Assembly: GCA_016185425.1 (NCBI GenBank)
Contig: JACPNQ010000034.1
Coordinates: forward strand, 434,001 to 498,000
Source of the DNA: Acidobacteriota bacterium
Lineage (GTDB): Bacteria > Acidobacteriota > Terriglobia > Bryobacterales > Bryobacteraceae
Direction: 5' to 3'
Length of the DNA: 64,000 nt
Part shown: piece after piece, positions 41,654 to 51,054 of the stretch
How positions within the stretch are numbered: the stretch's first letter is position 1
Layout of the letters: each line of letters begins with the position of its first letter
Program-made: the position numbers and the translations under genes
The notes under the pieces: generated by a model
What the model was told of the DNA's origin: nothing
The model's input: only the letters and a program-made list of their open reading frames with translations
The model's database searches: none

Positions 41654-44600
41654 CTAGAACACGAAACGGACGCTAAACTGCGCGCGGCGCGCGTTCGTGC
41701 CATCGGGGAAGCCCTGGCTGGCCGAACCTTCGCCGAGACGCGGAGTGGGAGTCAGGATCATGTTTGCAGCCGAGTACGCCTGCCCGTTCACCGCGGTGTC
41801 CGCCGTATGGTTGAACACGTTGAACGCTTCGAAGTTCAGGAAGAGTTGATAGCGTTCGGTGAGCGCCAGGATCTTAGTGAGCCGCGAATCCAGGCGGACA
41901 GTATGATCGACGAACAAGTTCGCCGCCGGAACGAACGGCACGCGGCTGGAACCGCCGAAGCCATTCAGCGACGTAGTGAAGGCCGCGCCTGCGAAGGGGT
42001 TGCCGTTGACCGAGATCGTCTGCGTCTGCGGCTGTGTGCTGGCGCCGGTGAAAATGTTGGACAACTGCCAGCCGTTCACGACGAACTTCGAGAACCAGCC
42101 GGTTTTCTTCGTGAACACCGGCGTGAAGATGGCGGTGCCGACGAAGCGGTGCCGCTGATCAAGCGAGGAGGTTGACTTGTCCAGTGCGTAATTGCCGTTG
42201 AACAACGAACCGGGACGGCCCGAGTAGAATACGTTGTTGTTGGCTCCGCCCTGATTCAAATCAATGGCGTGCGACCAGGTATAGGCAACCGAGCCTTCCC
42301 ACATCTTGGAGAAGCGCTTGCGCATCTGGACGACCATCGCGTCGTAGTAGCTGCGGCCGCCATTTTCGATCTGGTTGACGCTACGCCACCGATTGTCGAT
42401 GCGGTTCGCGAGGCGGTAGGTAGGCGTCGTGTAGCTGCCGACCTGATTGCCGCTGAAGTCGTTGATGCGATAGGTGACGGGATCGCCCAGCCCGCCGGCG
42501 TTGAGGTCGCGAACCGTGTAGAGTTGCACGCCACGGCTCCAAAGGTAGGAGACGGTGAGGCCGATATCGCGAGTGACTTCATGCTCGATTCCGACGTCGC
42601 CCTGCTGGGTGTAAGGATTGCGAAGGTTCTTGTCCGGTACCGAAATGTCGATGGTGCCAGCGGGTGGGTTGCGATCGATCCCGGAGAGAATGGCCGGAAA
42701 CACCGGCGCGATTGCCAGATCGGCGGGGACCGCCGCGTTGAGGGTGATCGGCCGCTGGACGACGCCGTTTTCGAGATGCAGCGTGTTGACGAGGCCACCG
42801 GGCGTGCGGGCATAGAAGATACCATATCCCGCGCGGAGCACCGTCTTGTTGTTATTCATCGAATACGCAAAGCCGAAGCGAGGCGCGAAGTTCTTGCCGT
42901 AGGAAGGAATATGGCTCGTCTGGGCGGCATAATCCGGATTGATGATTCGGGGCTGCGTGAAGTTCTGATACTCGTAGCGGAGGCCATAGTTTAGGGTCAG
43001 GTTCTTGGTGAGACGGAACTGATCCTGCGCATAGAGGCTGAAGTCTCGAATGGTTGTATCGACAACGGAAGTGCCGAAGCGCTGCGCGAACGTGGTATAG
43101 CGTTTGGCCCCGGTGGTATTGCCGGTCAAGTCCTGCGCGAAGGCGGTGAACGAAGGATAGACGTACGTGCCGTTCCGATTGCGCAGAATGTCGTTGTAGT
43201 CTTCGGCGTTGACGAAGTCGCCGCCGAACTTGATGGTGTGTTTGCCGATGGTCCAGGTGAGGTTGTCGGCGATCTGATGCTTGCTTTCGGACGGGTTCAG
43301 GCGGGGATAAGCATCCGCAACGCCGAGATTCGTCTGGCCCTGTACGGTAATCTGAACGCGGCCGGTGAGCGCTGGGATCAGCGAGTCGGCTACGTCGTCG
43401 AACAGGCGGTCCTTGAACCAGCCGTAGCGAACTTCATTGACGATGCTGTTGGTCGGGATGGATGTCCATGAGGCGCGGCCGTAACGGGTGCGTACCGTAG
43501 AGTTGGCGTTGTTTCCTACGCCGTTGCCGTTGTTGAGAACGGCCTGCGTCTGAATGCCGTTGGGCGAGATCCAGCGCAGATAATTGAACGAGAGGCTGAC
43601 GGCGTTGCGCTCAGTGGGGCGCCAGTCGAGCTTGGCGAAGCCGAGCTCGGAGTTGGCTGTCCGTTCCAACACCTGGAACTGCCGTCCCAGGAAGCTCTGC
43701 GCGGCCTGGCATTGGGAGGCTGTGGCTGTGCAAGTGCCGACGAAAGTACCGTTGGCGTCGAACAGCGGAGGGCGCGTGAGAGAAGCGACGAGGGGAAAGT
43801 TGCGGCGGGTCGATTCGAGATTCACGAAATAGAAGAGCTTGTCCTTCTTGATGGGGCCGCCGACAGAGCCGCCGAACTGGTTGCGCTTCTCTTCGGGGTT
43901 GACGGTCGAATACGGGTCACGCGCATTGAAGTCCTGATTGCGAAAGAACCAGTAGGCGGTTCCGTGCACATTATTGCCGCCGGAGCGGGTAACCGTGTTG
44001 ATCACGCCGCCGGACGCGCGGCCAAATTCCGCCGAGTAGCCGTTGGAGAGCACCTGGAATTCCTGGACGGCATCCTGAGAGATCTGGGTGCTGATGCGTG
44101 TGCGGCCGGCGTTCTCGTTGTAAAAGTTGTTAGTGGTGTCGTTGCCATCGGTGAGGAACGCGTTTCCGCCCGCGATTCCCTTGAAGCTGACGAGGCCGAA
44201 TGTGCCGTCGGGCACAACGGCGGGGGTGAGAAGCACGAACGCGTCAACGCGGCGGCCGTTGATCGGCAGATCCTGGATCTGCTTGCTATTCACGACCTGG
44301 GAGATACCGGTCTTGGTGGATTCGACGATGGGAGCGGCATCGGAGACATCAACCTGCGTCGCGGCGCCGGCGACAGCCAGCGGTACATTGATCTGCACGT
44401 TCTGACCGACGAGGACTTCGATGTCCTTCACCTCGAAGCCTTTGAACCCATCTTTGCTGACGCGGACGGCATAGCCCGGGGCTGGGACGAGGGCCGGGGC
44501 GGCGAAGACGCCCGCGTCGTTTGAGGTTAGGGTACGGCGAATGCCTTTCGCTGTGTTTTCTACGGTGACATTGGCGGATGGGACAACGGCACCGGAAGCG

Positions 44601-44707
44601 TCACGGACTACGCCGGAAATGCCGCCAAACCCAGCAACGGCTTGCGCGAGAAGTCCCACGGGCAAGCAGAGCAGTAGCATGGCTACGAGCAGTGTTTTTT
44701 TATTCAT
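41654..44707 (-). CDS. Oar-type TonB-dependent receptor (receptor 2)
   Basis: A 1017-residue outer-membrane receptor. Signal peptide (about 1-21), regulatory-like domain (GGISGVVRDASGAVVPSANVTVENTAKGIRRTLTSNDAGVF), plug (ISQDAVQEFQVLSNGYSAEFGRASGGVINTVTRSGGN) and a long barrel ending RRAQFSVRFVF with the terminal Phe. The plug motif with DGNDTTNNFYNENAGR resembles receptors elsewhere in the window. It is followed by a strong terminator and diverges from receptor 3 across 171 bases. Confidence 0.92.
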   Translation of the reverse strand: MNKKTLLVAMLLLCLPVGLLAQAVAGFGGISGVVRDASGAVVPSANVTVENTAKGIRRTLTSNDAGVFAAPALVPAPGYAVRVSKDGFKGFEVKDIEVLVGQNVQINVPLAVAGAATQVDVSDAAPIVESTKTGISQVVNSKQIQDLPINGRRVDAFVLLTPAVVPDGTFGLVSFKGIAGGNAFLTDGNDTTNNFYNENAGRTRISTQISQDAVQEFQVLSNGYSAEFGRASGGVINTVTRSGGNNVHGTAYWFFRNQDFNARDPYSTVNPEEKRNQFGGSVGGPIKKDKLFYFVNLESTRRNFPLVASLTRPPLFDANGTFVGTCTATASQCQAAQSFLGRQFQVLERTANSELGFAKLDWRPTERNAVSLSFNYLRWISPNGIQTQAVLNNGNGVGNNANSTVRTRYGRASWTSIPTNSIVNEVRYGWFKDRLFDDVADSLIPALTGRVQITVQGQTNLGVADAYPRLNPSESKHQIADNLTWTIGKHTIKFGGDFVNAEDYNDILRNRNGTYVYPSFTAFAQDLTGNTTGAKRYTTFAQRFGTSVVDTTIRDFSLYAQDQFRLTKNLTLNYGLRYEYQNFTQPRIINPDYAAQTSHIPSYGKNFAPRFGFAYSMNNNKTVLRAGYGIFYARTPGGLVNTLHLENGVVQRPITLNAAVPADLAIAPVFPAILSGIDRNPPAGTIDISVPDKNLRNPYTQQGDVGIEHEVTRDIGLTVSYLWSRGVQLYTVRDLNAGGLGDPVTYRINDFSGNQVGSYTTPTYRLANRIDNRWRSVNQIENGGRSYYDAMVVQMRKRFSKMWEGSVAYTWSHAIDLNQGGANNNVFYSGRPGSLFNGNYALDKSTSSLDQRHRFVGTAIFTPVFTKKTGWFSKFVVNGWQLSNIFTGASTQPQTQTISVNGNPFAGAAFTTSLNGFGGSSRVPFVPAANLFVDHTVRLDSRLTKILALTERYQLFLNFEAFNVFNHTADTAVNGQAYSAANMILTPTPRLGEGSASQGFPDGTNARRAQFSVRFVF

Positions 44708-44761
44708 AGTTGAACCAACCTCAAAGTGGTGGAGACGGGGGGATGCCTCATTTTAACAAAC

Positions 44762-44848
44762 GCCCGTTACGGCTTCGTTTCGATCTATTGCCGCCCAATC
44801 GTAAACATTTTGGGATATAGTTGCTGTTACCGGCGAGCTGTAACGGGC
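44762..44848. promoter_or_regulatory. Inverted repeat in the region between receptors 2 and 3
   Basis: GCCCGTTACGGC (44762-44773) and GCTGTAACGGGC (44837-44848) are inverted copies with 11 of 12 matches, 63 bases apart, between the start codons of two divergent receptors. An additional GTTAC lies at 44826-44830. A shared regulator binding both promoters is possible. Confidence 0.4.
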
Positions 44849-44878
44849 TCGCGTACAAATGCTTGGGGAGTGAAATCC

Positions 44879-47800
44879 ATGAATCGGCTAATTGCCCTTG
44901 CCGGCATGTCGTGTGCGCTCATGTACGCGCAAGAGTTTCGATCCACAATATCTGGCCGGGTCACCGATCCAACAGGCGCCGCCGTGCCGGGCGTCAAGAT
45001 TCAAGCGACCGAAAAGAACACGGGCGCAAAGGCCGAAACGACGACTGGCGGAGAGGGTGAGTACTCACTGCCATTCCTGCCGCCGGGTCCCTATTCCATT
45101 TCGGCGGAGCATAGCGGGTTTAAGAAGCATGTGCAGGACGGCGTGACCGTCGGTACGAATGTGCGTTTGGCGATCGACATTACTTTGCAACTGGGCAGCC
45201 AGACTGACGCGATTACGGTATCGGCGGACGTGGCCATGTTGCAGACGAATACGGCATCGGTGGGTCAAGTGATCGCTGAGAAGCAGATTTCGTTGATGCC
45301 AATGAACGGACGCACGCCGTTGACGTTGGCACAGTTGGCGTACGGCGTGACGCCGTCGTCTGATCCGCGCTTCACGCGGCCGTTCGACAATGCCGGACCT
45401 TCCGGATTCTCAATGGGCGGCGGCCAAGGTCAAACGAACGAGTTGCTGCTCGATGGGTCGCCCGACATGACGCGCAATCGCCGCGTCGCGTATAACCCGC
45501 CCGTGGATGCTGTGCAGGAGATCAAGGTCGAAGCATTCCAGCCCGACGCGGCTTACGGCAACACGGGCGGGGGCACGGTCAACGTAACCATGAAGGGTGG
45601 GACGAACACTTTTCATGGATCGTTATATGAATTTCACCAGAACCAGCGGTTGAAGGCCGCACCGTTCTTCACGAACGCGAACCGGCAGGTGAAGCCGGTA
45701 ACTCGTTTCAACCAGTACGGGCTTACGGTTGGCGGGCCGATCACGATTCCGAAACTGTTGGACGGAAAGAATAAGTTGTTCTTCTTCTTTGGGGCGGAGG
45801 GGATCCGGCAGTCTGAGCCCGAGCCGACGTTCTCCACAGTACCGACCGAAGCGCAGCGGAATGGCGATTTTTCGCAACTCCTCTCCGTTGGAAGTATTTA
45901 CCAGCTCTACGATCCAAAGACAGCGGTGGCTGAAGGTAGCCGCATCCGGCGTCAGGTCTATCCCGGCAACCGAATCCCATCGAGCCTGCTGAGCCCCATT
46001 TCGAAGAATTTCCTTCAGTTCCTGCCTGCACCGAATACGACCGGCACGGCGGACGGCACGAACAATTACTTCAACAACGCGATTCGATCGGACACGTTCT
46101 CTTCGTTCATGGGCCGTATCGATGTGAATGCTTCCGACAGACACAAATTCTTTCTCTCCGGACGGTATAACGACCGGATCGAGAATCGCGGCAACCGGTT
46201 TTCCAACATTGCTACCGGCAACTTTCTCCTACGCACGAACTGGGGCGTCACATTCGACGATGTGTACACCATTAGTTCTTCCCTGTTCCTGAACACACGA
46301 TTGAACTGGACCCGTTTCGTCGAAGGGAACATCCGTCCACATGATGGATTCGACTTCACCACGTTAGGACTTCCCGCGTCGCTGAAGGCTTCGAGCGCGA
46401 AGCTTGTGCTGCCTCGTATCGATTTTGGTAACATCACCGACTTCGGCGATTCCGGAGGTGACCGTACGCCCTTTGACAACTACCAGATCTTCGTCGCGGC
46501 GACGAAGATTCTGAATCGCCATTCGCTCAAGTTCGGCACCGATCTGCGGACACAACGCGAAAGCTCGAACAGCTTTGGCAATTCGTCGGGTAGCTATACG
46601 TTCGCGAATACGTGGACTCGCGGTCCGCTGGACAACTCGCCGGGCGCGCCGCTAGGCCAGGATATCGGCTCGTTCCTGCTCGGTCTTCCCACCGGCGGCA
46701 GCTTTGACGTGAACGCGACGCGCACACAAAGCGCGAAGTATATGGCGTTCTTCATTCAGGACGACTACCGCGTCAGCAGCACTCTTACCTTCAACCTCGG
46801 TCTTCGCTATGAAAAGGAGACAGGGACGATAGAGCGGCATAACCGTACCGTGCGCGGGTTCGATCCGAGCGCTACCCTCTCCATCACAGCGGCGGCAAAA
46901 GCGAATTATGCCGCCGCGCCGATCCCTCTATTGCCCGCGTCGCAATTCAATCCAGTTGGCGGCATTCTCTACGCGGACAACGGCAACCGAAACATCTATC
47001 GCCCGCCAAACAATGCCTGGAGCCCGCGGCTCGGATTCTCCTGGTCGCCGAACGTTCTTGGCGCTAAGACCGTATTGCGCGGCGGCTATGGCATTTTCTA
47101 CAGCACCTTCGGAACGACCGGCATTCAGCAGCCCGGCTTCAGCCAGACGACGCAGCTAGTCGCGTCGCTCGACAACTTTCTGACCCCGGCGACTTCGTTT
47201 GCGAATCCATTTCCGACAGGCATTCTCGCTCCGGTAGGGGCGGCGAATGGCGTCAATACGTTTCTGGGACAAAACGTCCGGTTCAACAGCCCGAACCTGA
47301 ATCAGCCGATCACTCACCGCTGGAATTTCAACATTCAGCGGGAGTTGGCGAAGAACCTGCTTCTCGAACTCGGTTACATGGGATCAAAGGTCAACAGTCT
47401 GTTAGTGACCCGAAATCTGAATTTCGTGCCGGAGCAGTACCTGTCTACTTCGCCCACGCGCGATCAGGCGAACATTGACCGTCTGACGGCGGTAGTGACG
47501 AACCCATTCCGGAATCTGATTCCCGGAACAGGCCTGAGCGGCAGCACGACATCGACGGAGACGGTGTTGCGACGCTTCCCGCAGTTCTCCGGCGATGGCG
47601 GCGTTGTTGTGGATGGGCAAACGATCGGCTACTCGAACTTCCACATGTTCCAGGTGCGCCTGGACAAACGATTCACCAACGGTTTGCAGTTCCTGAGCAA
47701 TTTCCAGTGGTCGAAGTTCATGGAGGCGACGAACCGGTTGTATGAGGCGTCCGAAGGGTTGCAGTATCGTATCGCGGGCGAAGACCGCCCGTTCCGTTTC

Positions 47801-48304
47801 GTGTTCTCGAGCACGTATGAGTTGCCGTTCGGGAAGGGGAAGCGGTTTGGGACGGGCGCCGGCCCGTGGGCAGACCGGCTGATCGGCGGTTGGCAGATGG
47901 CTGGTATTTTGAACCTGCAATCCGGCGGCGTTGTGGAGTTTGGCAACGTGATCTACAAGGGCGGCGACTTGCAGTGGGATGCGCGGAACCTGAATCGCGC
48001 CTTCGATACGACACTCTTTGAACGAAGCAATACGGCACAACTCGACCGCAACCGGCGGACGTTCCCGCAGTCATTTGCCAACTACCGCTCGGACAAGATC
48101 AATAACATCGACTTCTCAATCATCAAAGCGATCCCGATCGTGGAGCGCGTGAACCTGCAGTTCCGGACGGAGGCGTTCAACCTGTTCAATCACGCGATTT
48201 TCAATGGGCCCGACCTCGGGCCCACGAGCACGAATTTTGGCCGCATCACGTCTCAATCGAATCTGCCGAGGACGATTCAGTTGGCGCTGCGGCTGACGTT
48301 TTAG
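44879..48304 (+). CDS. Oar-type TonB-dependent receptor (receptor 3)
   Basis: A 1141-residue outer-membrane receptor. The ATG at 44879 (MNRLIALAGMSCALMYAQ) begins a signal peptide and follows GGGGAG; the frame upstream is not coding. The regulatory-like domain is STISGRVTDPTGAAVPGVKIQATEKNTG, the plug has NPPVDAVQEIKVEAFQPDAAYGNTGGGTVNVTMKGGTNTFHG, and the barrel ends RTIQLALRLTF. It diverges from receptor 2. A 12-base gap separates its stop from the convergent GYD gene. Confidence 0.92.
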   Translation: MNRLIALAGMSCALMYAQEFRSTISGRVTDPTGAAVPGVKIQATEKNTGAKAETTTGGEGEYSLPFLPPGPYSISAEHSGFKKHVQDGVTVGTNVRLAIDITLQLGSQTDAITVSADVAMLQTNTASVGQVIAEKQISLMPMNGRTPLTLAQLAYGVTPSSDPRFTRPFDNAGPSGFSMGGGQGQTNELLLDGSPDMTRNRRVAYNPPVDAVQEIKVEAFQPDAAYGNTGGGTVNVTMKGGTNTFHGSLYEFHQNQRLKAAPFFTNANRQVKPVTRFNQYGLTVGGPITIPKLLDGKNKLFFFFGAEGIRQSEPEPTFSTVPTEAQRNGDFSQLLSVGSIYQLYDPKTAVAEGSRIRRQVYPGNRIPSSLLSPISKNFLQFLPAPNTTGTADGTNNYFNNAIRSDTFSSFMGRIDVNASDRHKFFLSGRYNDRIENRGNRFSNIATGNFLLRTNWGVTFDDVYTISSSLFLNTRLNWTRFVEGNIRPHDGFDFTTLGLPASLKASSAKLVLPRIDFGNITDFGDSGGDRTPFDNYQIFVAATKILNRHSLKFGTDLRTQRESSNSFGNSSGSYTFANTWTRGPLDNSPGAPLGQDIGSFLLGLPTGGSFDVNATRTQSAKYMAFFIQDDYRVSSTLTFNLGLRYEKETGTIERHNRTVRGFDPSATLSITAAAKANYAAAPIPLLPASQFNPVGGILYADNGNRNIYRPPNNAWSPRLGFSWSPNVLGAKTVLRGGYGIFYSTFGTTGIQQPGFSQTTQLVASLDNFLTPATSFANPFPTGILAPVGAANGVNTFLGQNVRFNSPNLNQPITHRWNFNIQRELAKNLLLELGYMGSKVNSLLVTRNLNFVPEQYLSTSPTRDQANIDRLTAVVTNPFRNLIPGTGLSGSTTSTETVLRRFPQFSGDGGVVVDGQTIGYSNFHMFQVRLDKRFTNGLQFLSNFQWSKFMEATNRLYEASEGLQYRIAGEDRPFRFVFSSTYELPFGKGKRFGTGAGPWADRLIGGWQMAGILNLQSGGVVEFGNVIYKGGDLQWDARNLNRAFDTTLFERSNTAQLDRNRRTFPQSFANYRSDKINNIDFSIIKAIPIVERVNLQFRTEAFNLFNHAIFNGPDLGPTSTNFGRITSQSNLPRTIQLALRLTF

Positions 48305-48316
48305 GTTGGCCACTCC

Positions 48317-48637
48317 TTATGCGCCTGGGCCGCGATACTTAGTGGGGAGCGCGAGGGCCTGATCAACCTCGTCCACGGTTAAAAGCGGTGTCGTCCGGAT
48401 GTTCACTAAGCCGGTCGCTCCGGCGCCAAGCGAAATGGCCGCGGCGGCGATATTGTCAGGCGCGTCGACGATCAGGACAACATCGTCGGCGCCGAAGGCG
48501 AAATAGAAGCTTTCCACCTTCCCCTTCACCGCTTTCATGGCGGCATTTACCGCGGCCTTGCGGCCCGATGCTTTGTCTTTTGCCAGACCCTTGAGTCCGT
48601 CGGCAGTGTATGAGGCTTGCAGCAAGTATTTGGGCAT
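48317..48637 (-). CDS. GYD-domain protein
   Basis: A 106-residue protein of the GYD/ferredoxin-like small-protein family: MPKYLLQASYTADGLKGLAKDKASGRKAAVNAAMKAVKGKVESFYFAFGADDVVLIVDAPDN. Its ribosome binding site is AAAGGA. Many members are stress-related or stand near redox genes, but no reaction is established. Ends with VDEVDQALALPTKYRGPGA, typical of the family. Confidence 0.88.
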   Translation of the reverse strand: MPKYLLQASYTADGLKGLAKDKASGRKAAVNAAMKAVKGKVESFYFAFGADDVVLIVDAPDNIAAAAISLGAGATGLVNIRTTPLLTVDEVDQALALPTKYRGPGA

Positions 48638-48693
48638 GCAGTGTCCTTTCGGTCACTGCGAGTGTATTCCCCTCCCATCACCTGCGCAACGGG

Positions 48694-49059
48694 CTATTGA
48701 CGCTTCGCTACCCGTACATCAAGGATTGTCGACGTACTTACGCGGCGCCCCATATGCGGAAAACTCAGCCTCAGGCCAGGCCCAACATATCCTTCCCGGA
48801 TCATGCCGGTTACGTAAGCGCTGCCGAGTCCCTGAATCAGCGTCGGCTCGGGACAGTATTCCGGGTGTCCCCACACCAACGTTTCTCCGGACTCCTGAGG
48901 GATTACGGTATAGGTGTTGTTGCGGGTTTGCACTTCGATCACAGTGCCCGGGCGCACCTGGCGCAACTCGATTCCGCCTTCAGCATCAATTGGGATATGG
49001 CTCCTGAAGACACCGCTATCGCTCGCTGGGTTCGAATTGTGTATGCCTGAATCGCCCAT
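48694..49059 (-). CDS. Conserved small protein of unknown function
   Basis: A 121-residue protein with AGGAAC upstream and no signal peptide. The central pattern VIEVQTRNNTYTVIP...LVWGHPEYCPEPTLIQGLGSAYVTGMIREGYVGPGLRLSFPH, followed by STSTILDVRV, recalls small proteins shared among acidobacteria with conserved HP-CP and GGMI-like positions. The Cys and His residues in GHPEYC could bind metal. It stands 52 bases after the isomerase stop, possibly as a tail of that operon. Confidence 0.65.
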   Translation of the reverse strand: MGDSGIHNSNPASDSGVFRSHIPIDAEGGIELRQVRPGTVIEVQTRNNTYTVIPQESGETLVWGHPEYCPEPTLIQGLGSAYVTGMIREGYVGPGLRLSFPHMGRRVSTSTILDVRVAKRQ

Positions 49060-49111
49060 CGGGTGTTCCTAGGCTGTAGATGTTGTCAGAAGCAGAAGGT
49101 TTCAACCTGGA

Positions 49112-49930
49112 CTAGCGTGTAAAGAAAGGTAACACTTTGGCGGCCACATACGAGGCGGCGGCTTCCGGGCTATAGTCCTGCATCTGCAAGACATGCGTGG
49201 AAACCTCCACAACAACCGGACCTCGATAGTTTACCTGTCGAAGCAGGGCGGCGTAGGCGGCGTAGTCGATGGACCCTTGGCCCGGAAGCGCAAACCGGAA
49301 CTTCTCGGGAGTGCCGGTCCAATCCTTGATGTGGATCATTGCTATGTGCGGCAGAGCGGCCTTCAGTGTCTTTTCTAGCGGGAGTCGCTGAAGCTGGAAG
49401 TGGCTGTAATCGTAGTTGATTTTGAGGAACGGCGACGCGACCTCCGCACAAAGACCCGCGGCATCGCCGGGGAGGTGCAGCGCCGAGCTGATATGCGCTT
49501 TGATCGCAACCGGCACCTTGTATTTTTCCGCAACGCGCGCCCATCCGCGCAGCCTGATCAGGAATTGCGGACGAAGCTCCGCCCACTCTTCCGGCTTACC
49601 GCCGACGACCGTCTCCACGATTGGCCGGCCGAACTCCGCGGCGAGCTTGCACGACGATTCGAGCTGCCGCAGATGTTCCGATTCGTCGCCGGTGAGGCGT
49701 AAATCTTCCATGATGCTGAGGATGGGAAGGCGGTATTTTTGGGACAAGCGGCGGGCTTCGGCAGCGATCACCGTATTGGGCGGGAAGAGCTCGACGCCGG
49801 TATACCCGAACTTGGCGCAGAGCGCGAACGACTTTTCGAGCGGCCATCCGGGGAAAGCTTTAAAGCTGAAGCCGAATGGCCACGATTTGGACGCCGCTAG
49901 CGCGGCCAGCAGTGCACGACGGGTAATCAT
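49112..49930 (-). CDS. Sugar phosphate isomerase/epimerase-like TIM barrel, exported
   Basis: A 272-residue xylose-isomerase-like TIM-barrel protein. The start at 49930 overlaps the DJ-1 gene stop (ATGA) and gives a Tat-like leader (MITRRALLAALAASKSWPFGF). Barrel landmarks are LCAKFGYTGVELFP, LPILSIMEDLRL, VPVAIKAHISS, FLKINYDYSHFQL and IAMIHIKDWTG, with conserved His/Asp/Glu metal residues ending in GPVVVEVST. It is the last gene of a five-gene operon; a sugar or sugar-acid substrate is inferred from its neighbours. Confidence 0.88.
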   Translation of the reverse strand: MITRRALLAALAASKSWPFGFSFKAFPGWPLEKSFALCAKFGYTGVELFPPNTVIAAEARRLSQKYRLPILSIMEDLRLTGDESEHLRQLESSCKLAAEFGRPIVETVVGGKPEEWAELRPQFLIRLRGWARVAEKYKVPVAIKAHISSALHLPGDAAGLCAEVASPFLKINYDYSHFQLQRLPLEKTLKAALPHIAMIHIKDWTGTPEKFRFALPGQGSIDYAAYAALLRQVNYRGPVVVEVSTHVLQMQDYSPEAAASYVAAKVLPFFTR

Positions 49931-50496
49931 GGATGCGCGGCGATGTACTCTTTGAGCATCCGCATCCACTCGCCGATATAGTACGGGTTGTCATGCCATG
50001 TGCGTCCGGAAACCATGTTGCCATCGCGTACGCAGCGATCGTTGACGAACGCACCTCCGCTGAACTCGACATCGAGCTTGCACTTCGGAACCGTGGCCAT
50101 GCGCCGGCCGCGAATGACATCGGCGGCGGCGGCGATCTCTACTCCGTGGCAGACAATAGCAACGGGTTTCCGGGCTTCGAAGAAGTGGCGCGTGATGCGG
50201 AGCAGGTCCAGATCATAACGGAGGTATTCCGGCGCGCGGCCGCCGCTGATGAACAGCCCGGCGTACTCGTCCGGGTCGACATCGCGAAAGGCGATATCGG
50301 ATTTCCAGTGATAGCTGGGGCCTTCGCGCGTTAGATCCCAGCCTGGCGGGATCTCGTGCATAACCAGGTGGTAGACTCGCCTCTCCGGTGCGGCAACTAC
50401 GGCGTCGTAACCTTCTTCGATGACGCGCCAGATGGGATATACCGTGTCCAAAGCTTCCGACGCGTCACCGATGGGGATAAGGATTTTTGGTTTCAT
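49927..50496 (-). CDS. DJ-1/PfpI family protein
   Basis: A 189-residue glutamine-amidotransferase-like protein. Family motifs are KILIPIGDASEALDTVYPIWRVIEEGYDAVVAAP, YAGLFISGGRAPEYLRYD and the nucleophile elbow PVAIVCHGVEIAAAADVIRGRRMATVP, with a Cys followed by His. Members are deglycases, chaperones or hydratase-like enzymes, so the reaction is uncertain. It is coupled to the isomerase gene by a 4-base overlap and starts 3 bases after the dehydrogenase subunit gene. Confidence 0.88.
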   Translation of the reverse strand: MKPKILIPIGDASEALDTVYPIWRVIEEGYDAVVAAPERRVYHLVMHEIPPGWDLTREGPSYHWKSDIAFRDVDPDEYAGLFISGGRAPEYLRYDLDLLRITRHFFEARKPVAIVCHGVEIAAAADVIRGRRMATVPKCKLDVEFSGGAFVNDRCVRDGNMVSGRTWHDNPYYIGEWMRMLKEYIAAHP

Positions 50497-50499
50497 TCG

Positions 50500-51054
50500 T
50501 TATTTCAGGTTGGCCTTTTTGAGGGCCTGTTCGAGAGCTTCAGCGGGCACGCTGAATTGTGTCATGCCTTTGCCGCCCCGGTAATCGACGTCTTTGTAAC
50601 CGGCGGGATGCGTGTAAAACGCGTCGATTGTCATGCGGCGCGCCCAATCGAAGAAGTCGGCACCGGGTTTGTCGGAAGGGGCGGCGCGGCGCCGGTCGCA
50701 GATACGATCGAGGAGCGCGGTTTGCTCACGGATAGCAGAGTTGACGAACTCTTTGCTCGCAACCTGCGCATTGAGCCATGCGAGCCCGCCGCGGAAGGTT
50801 TGCGCGAGCCGCCCGTTGCGGCTACTCAGCAGTTCGATGTACTCGGCCGCGCCGGCCGCGGACGCGGCGGGCGACACTTCGTCGGCGGGAATGATGAGAT
50901 CGCAGAGCGCCTTGAGCGTGGTGAACTCGTGATCGGTAAAAAACCCCGTCCTCGAGCTAACGGCTGCTAGTGCTGGTCCATGGTCGTGCTGGGCCTGCGC
51001 TGCCAGTGGGAGAGCGGAGATCTGGACGAGGGTGCGGCGAGTGAATTTAGACAT
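50500..51054 (-). CDS. Gluconate 2-dehydrogenase subunit 3-like protein
   Basis: A 184-residue protein with Tat-type leader (MSKFTRRTLVQISALPLAAQA). The family segment FFTDHEFTTLKALCDLIIPADEVSPAASAAGAAEYIELL is clear, as is the final DYRGGKGMTQFSVP. In FAD-dependent gluconate and glucose dehydrogenases the small subunit carries the signal and drags the FAD subunit, which has none, through the Tat system; here the next gene upstream is such an FAD subunit, overlapping by 8 bases. No catalytic residues are expected in it. Confidence 0.9.
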   Translation of the reverse strand: MSKFTRRTLVQISALPLAAQAQHDHGPALAAVSSRTGFFTDHEFTTLKALCDLIIPADEVSPAASAAGAAEYIELLSSRNGRLAQTFRGGLAWLNAQVASKEFVNSAIREQTALLDRICDRRRAAPSDKPGADFFDWARRMTIDAFYTHPAGYKDVDYRGGKGMTQFSVPAEALEQALKKANLK

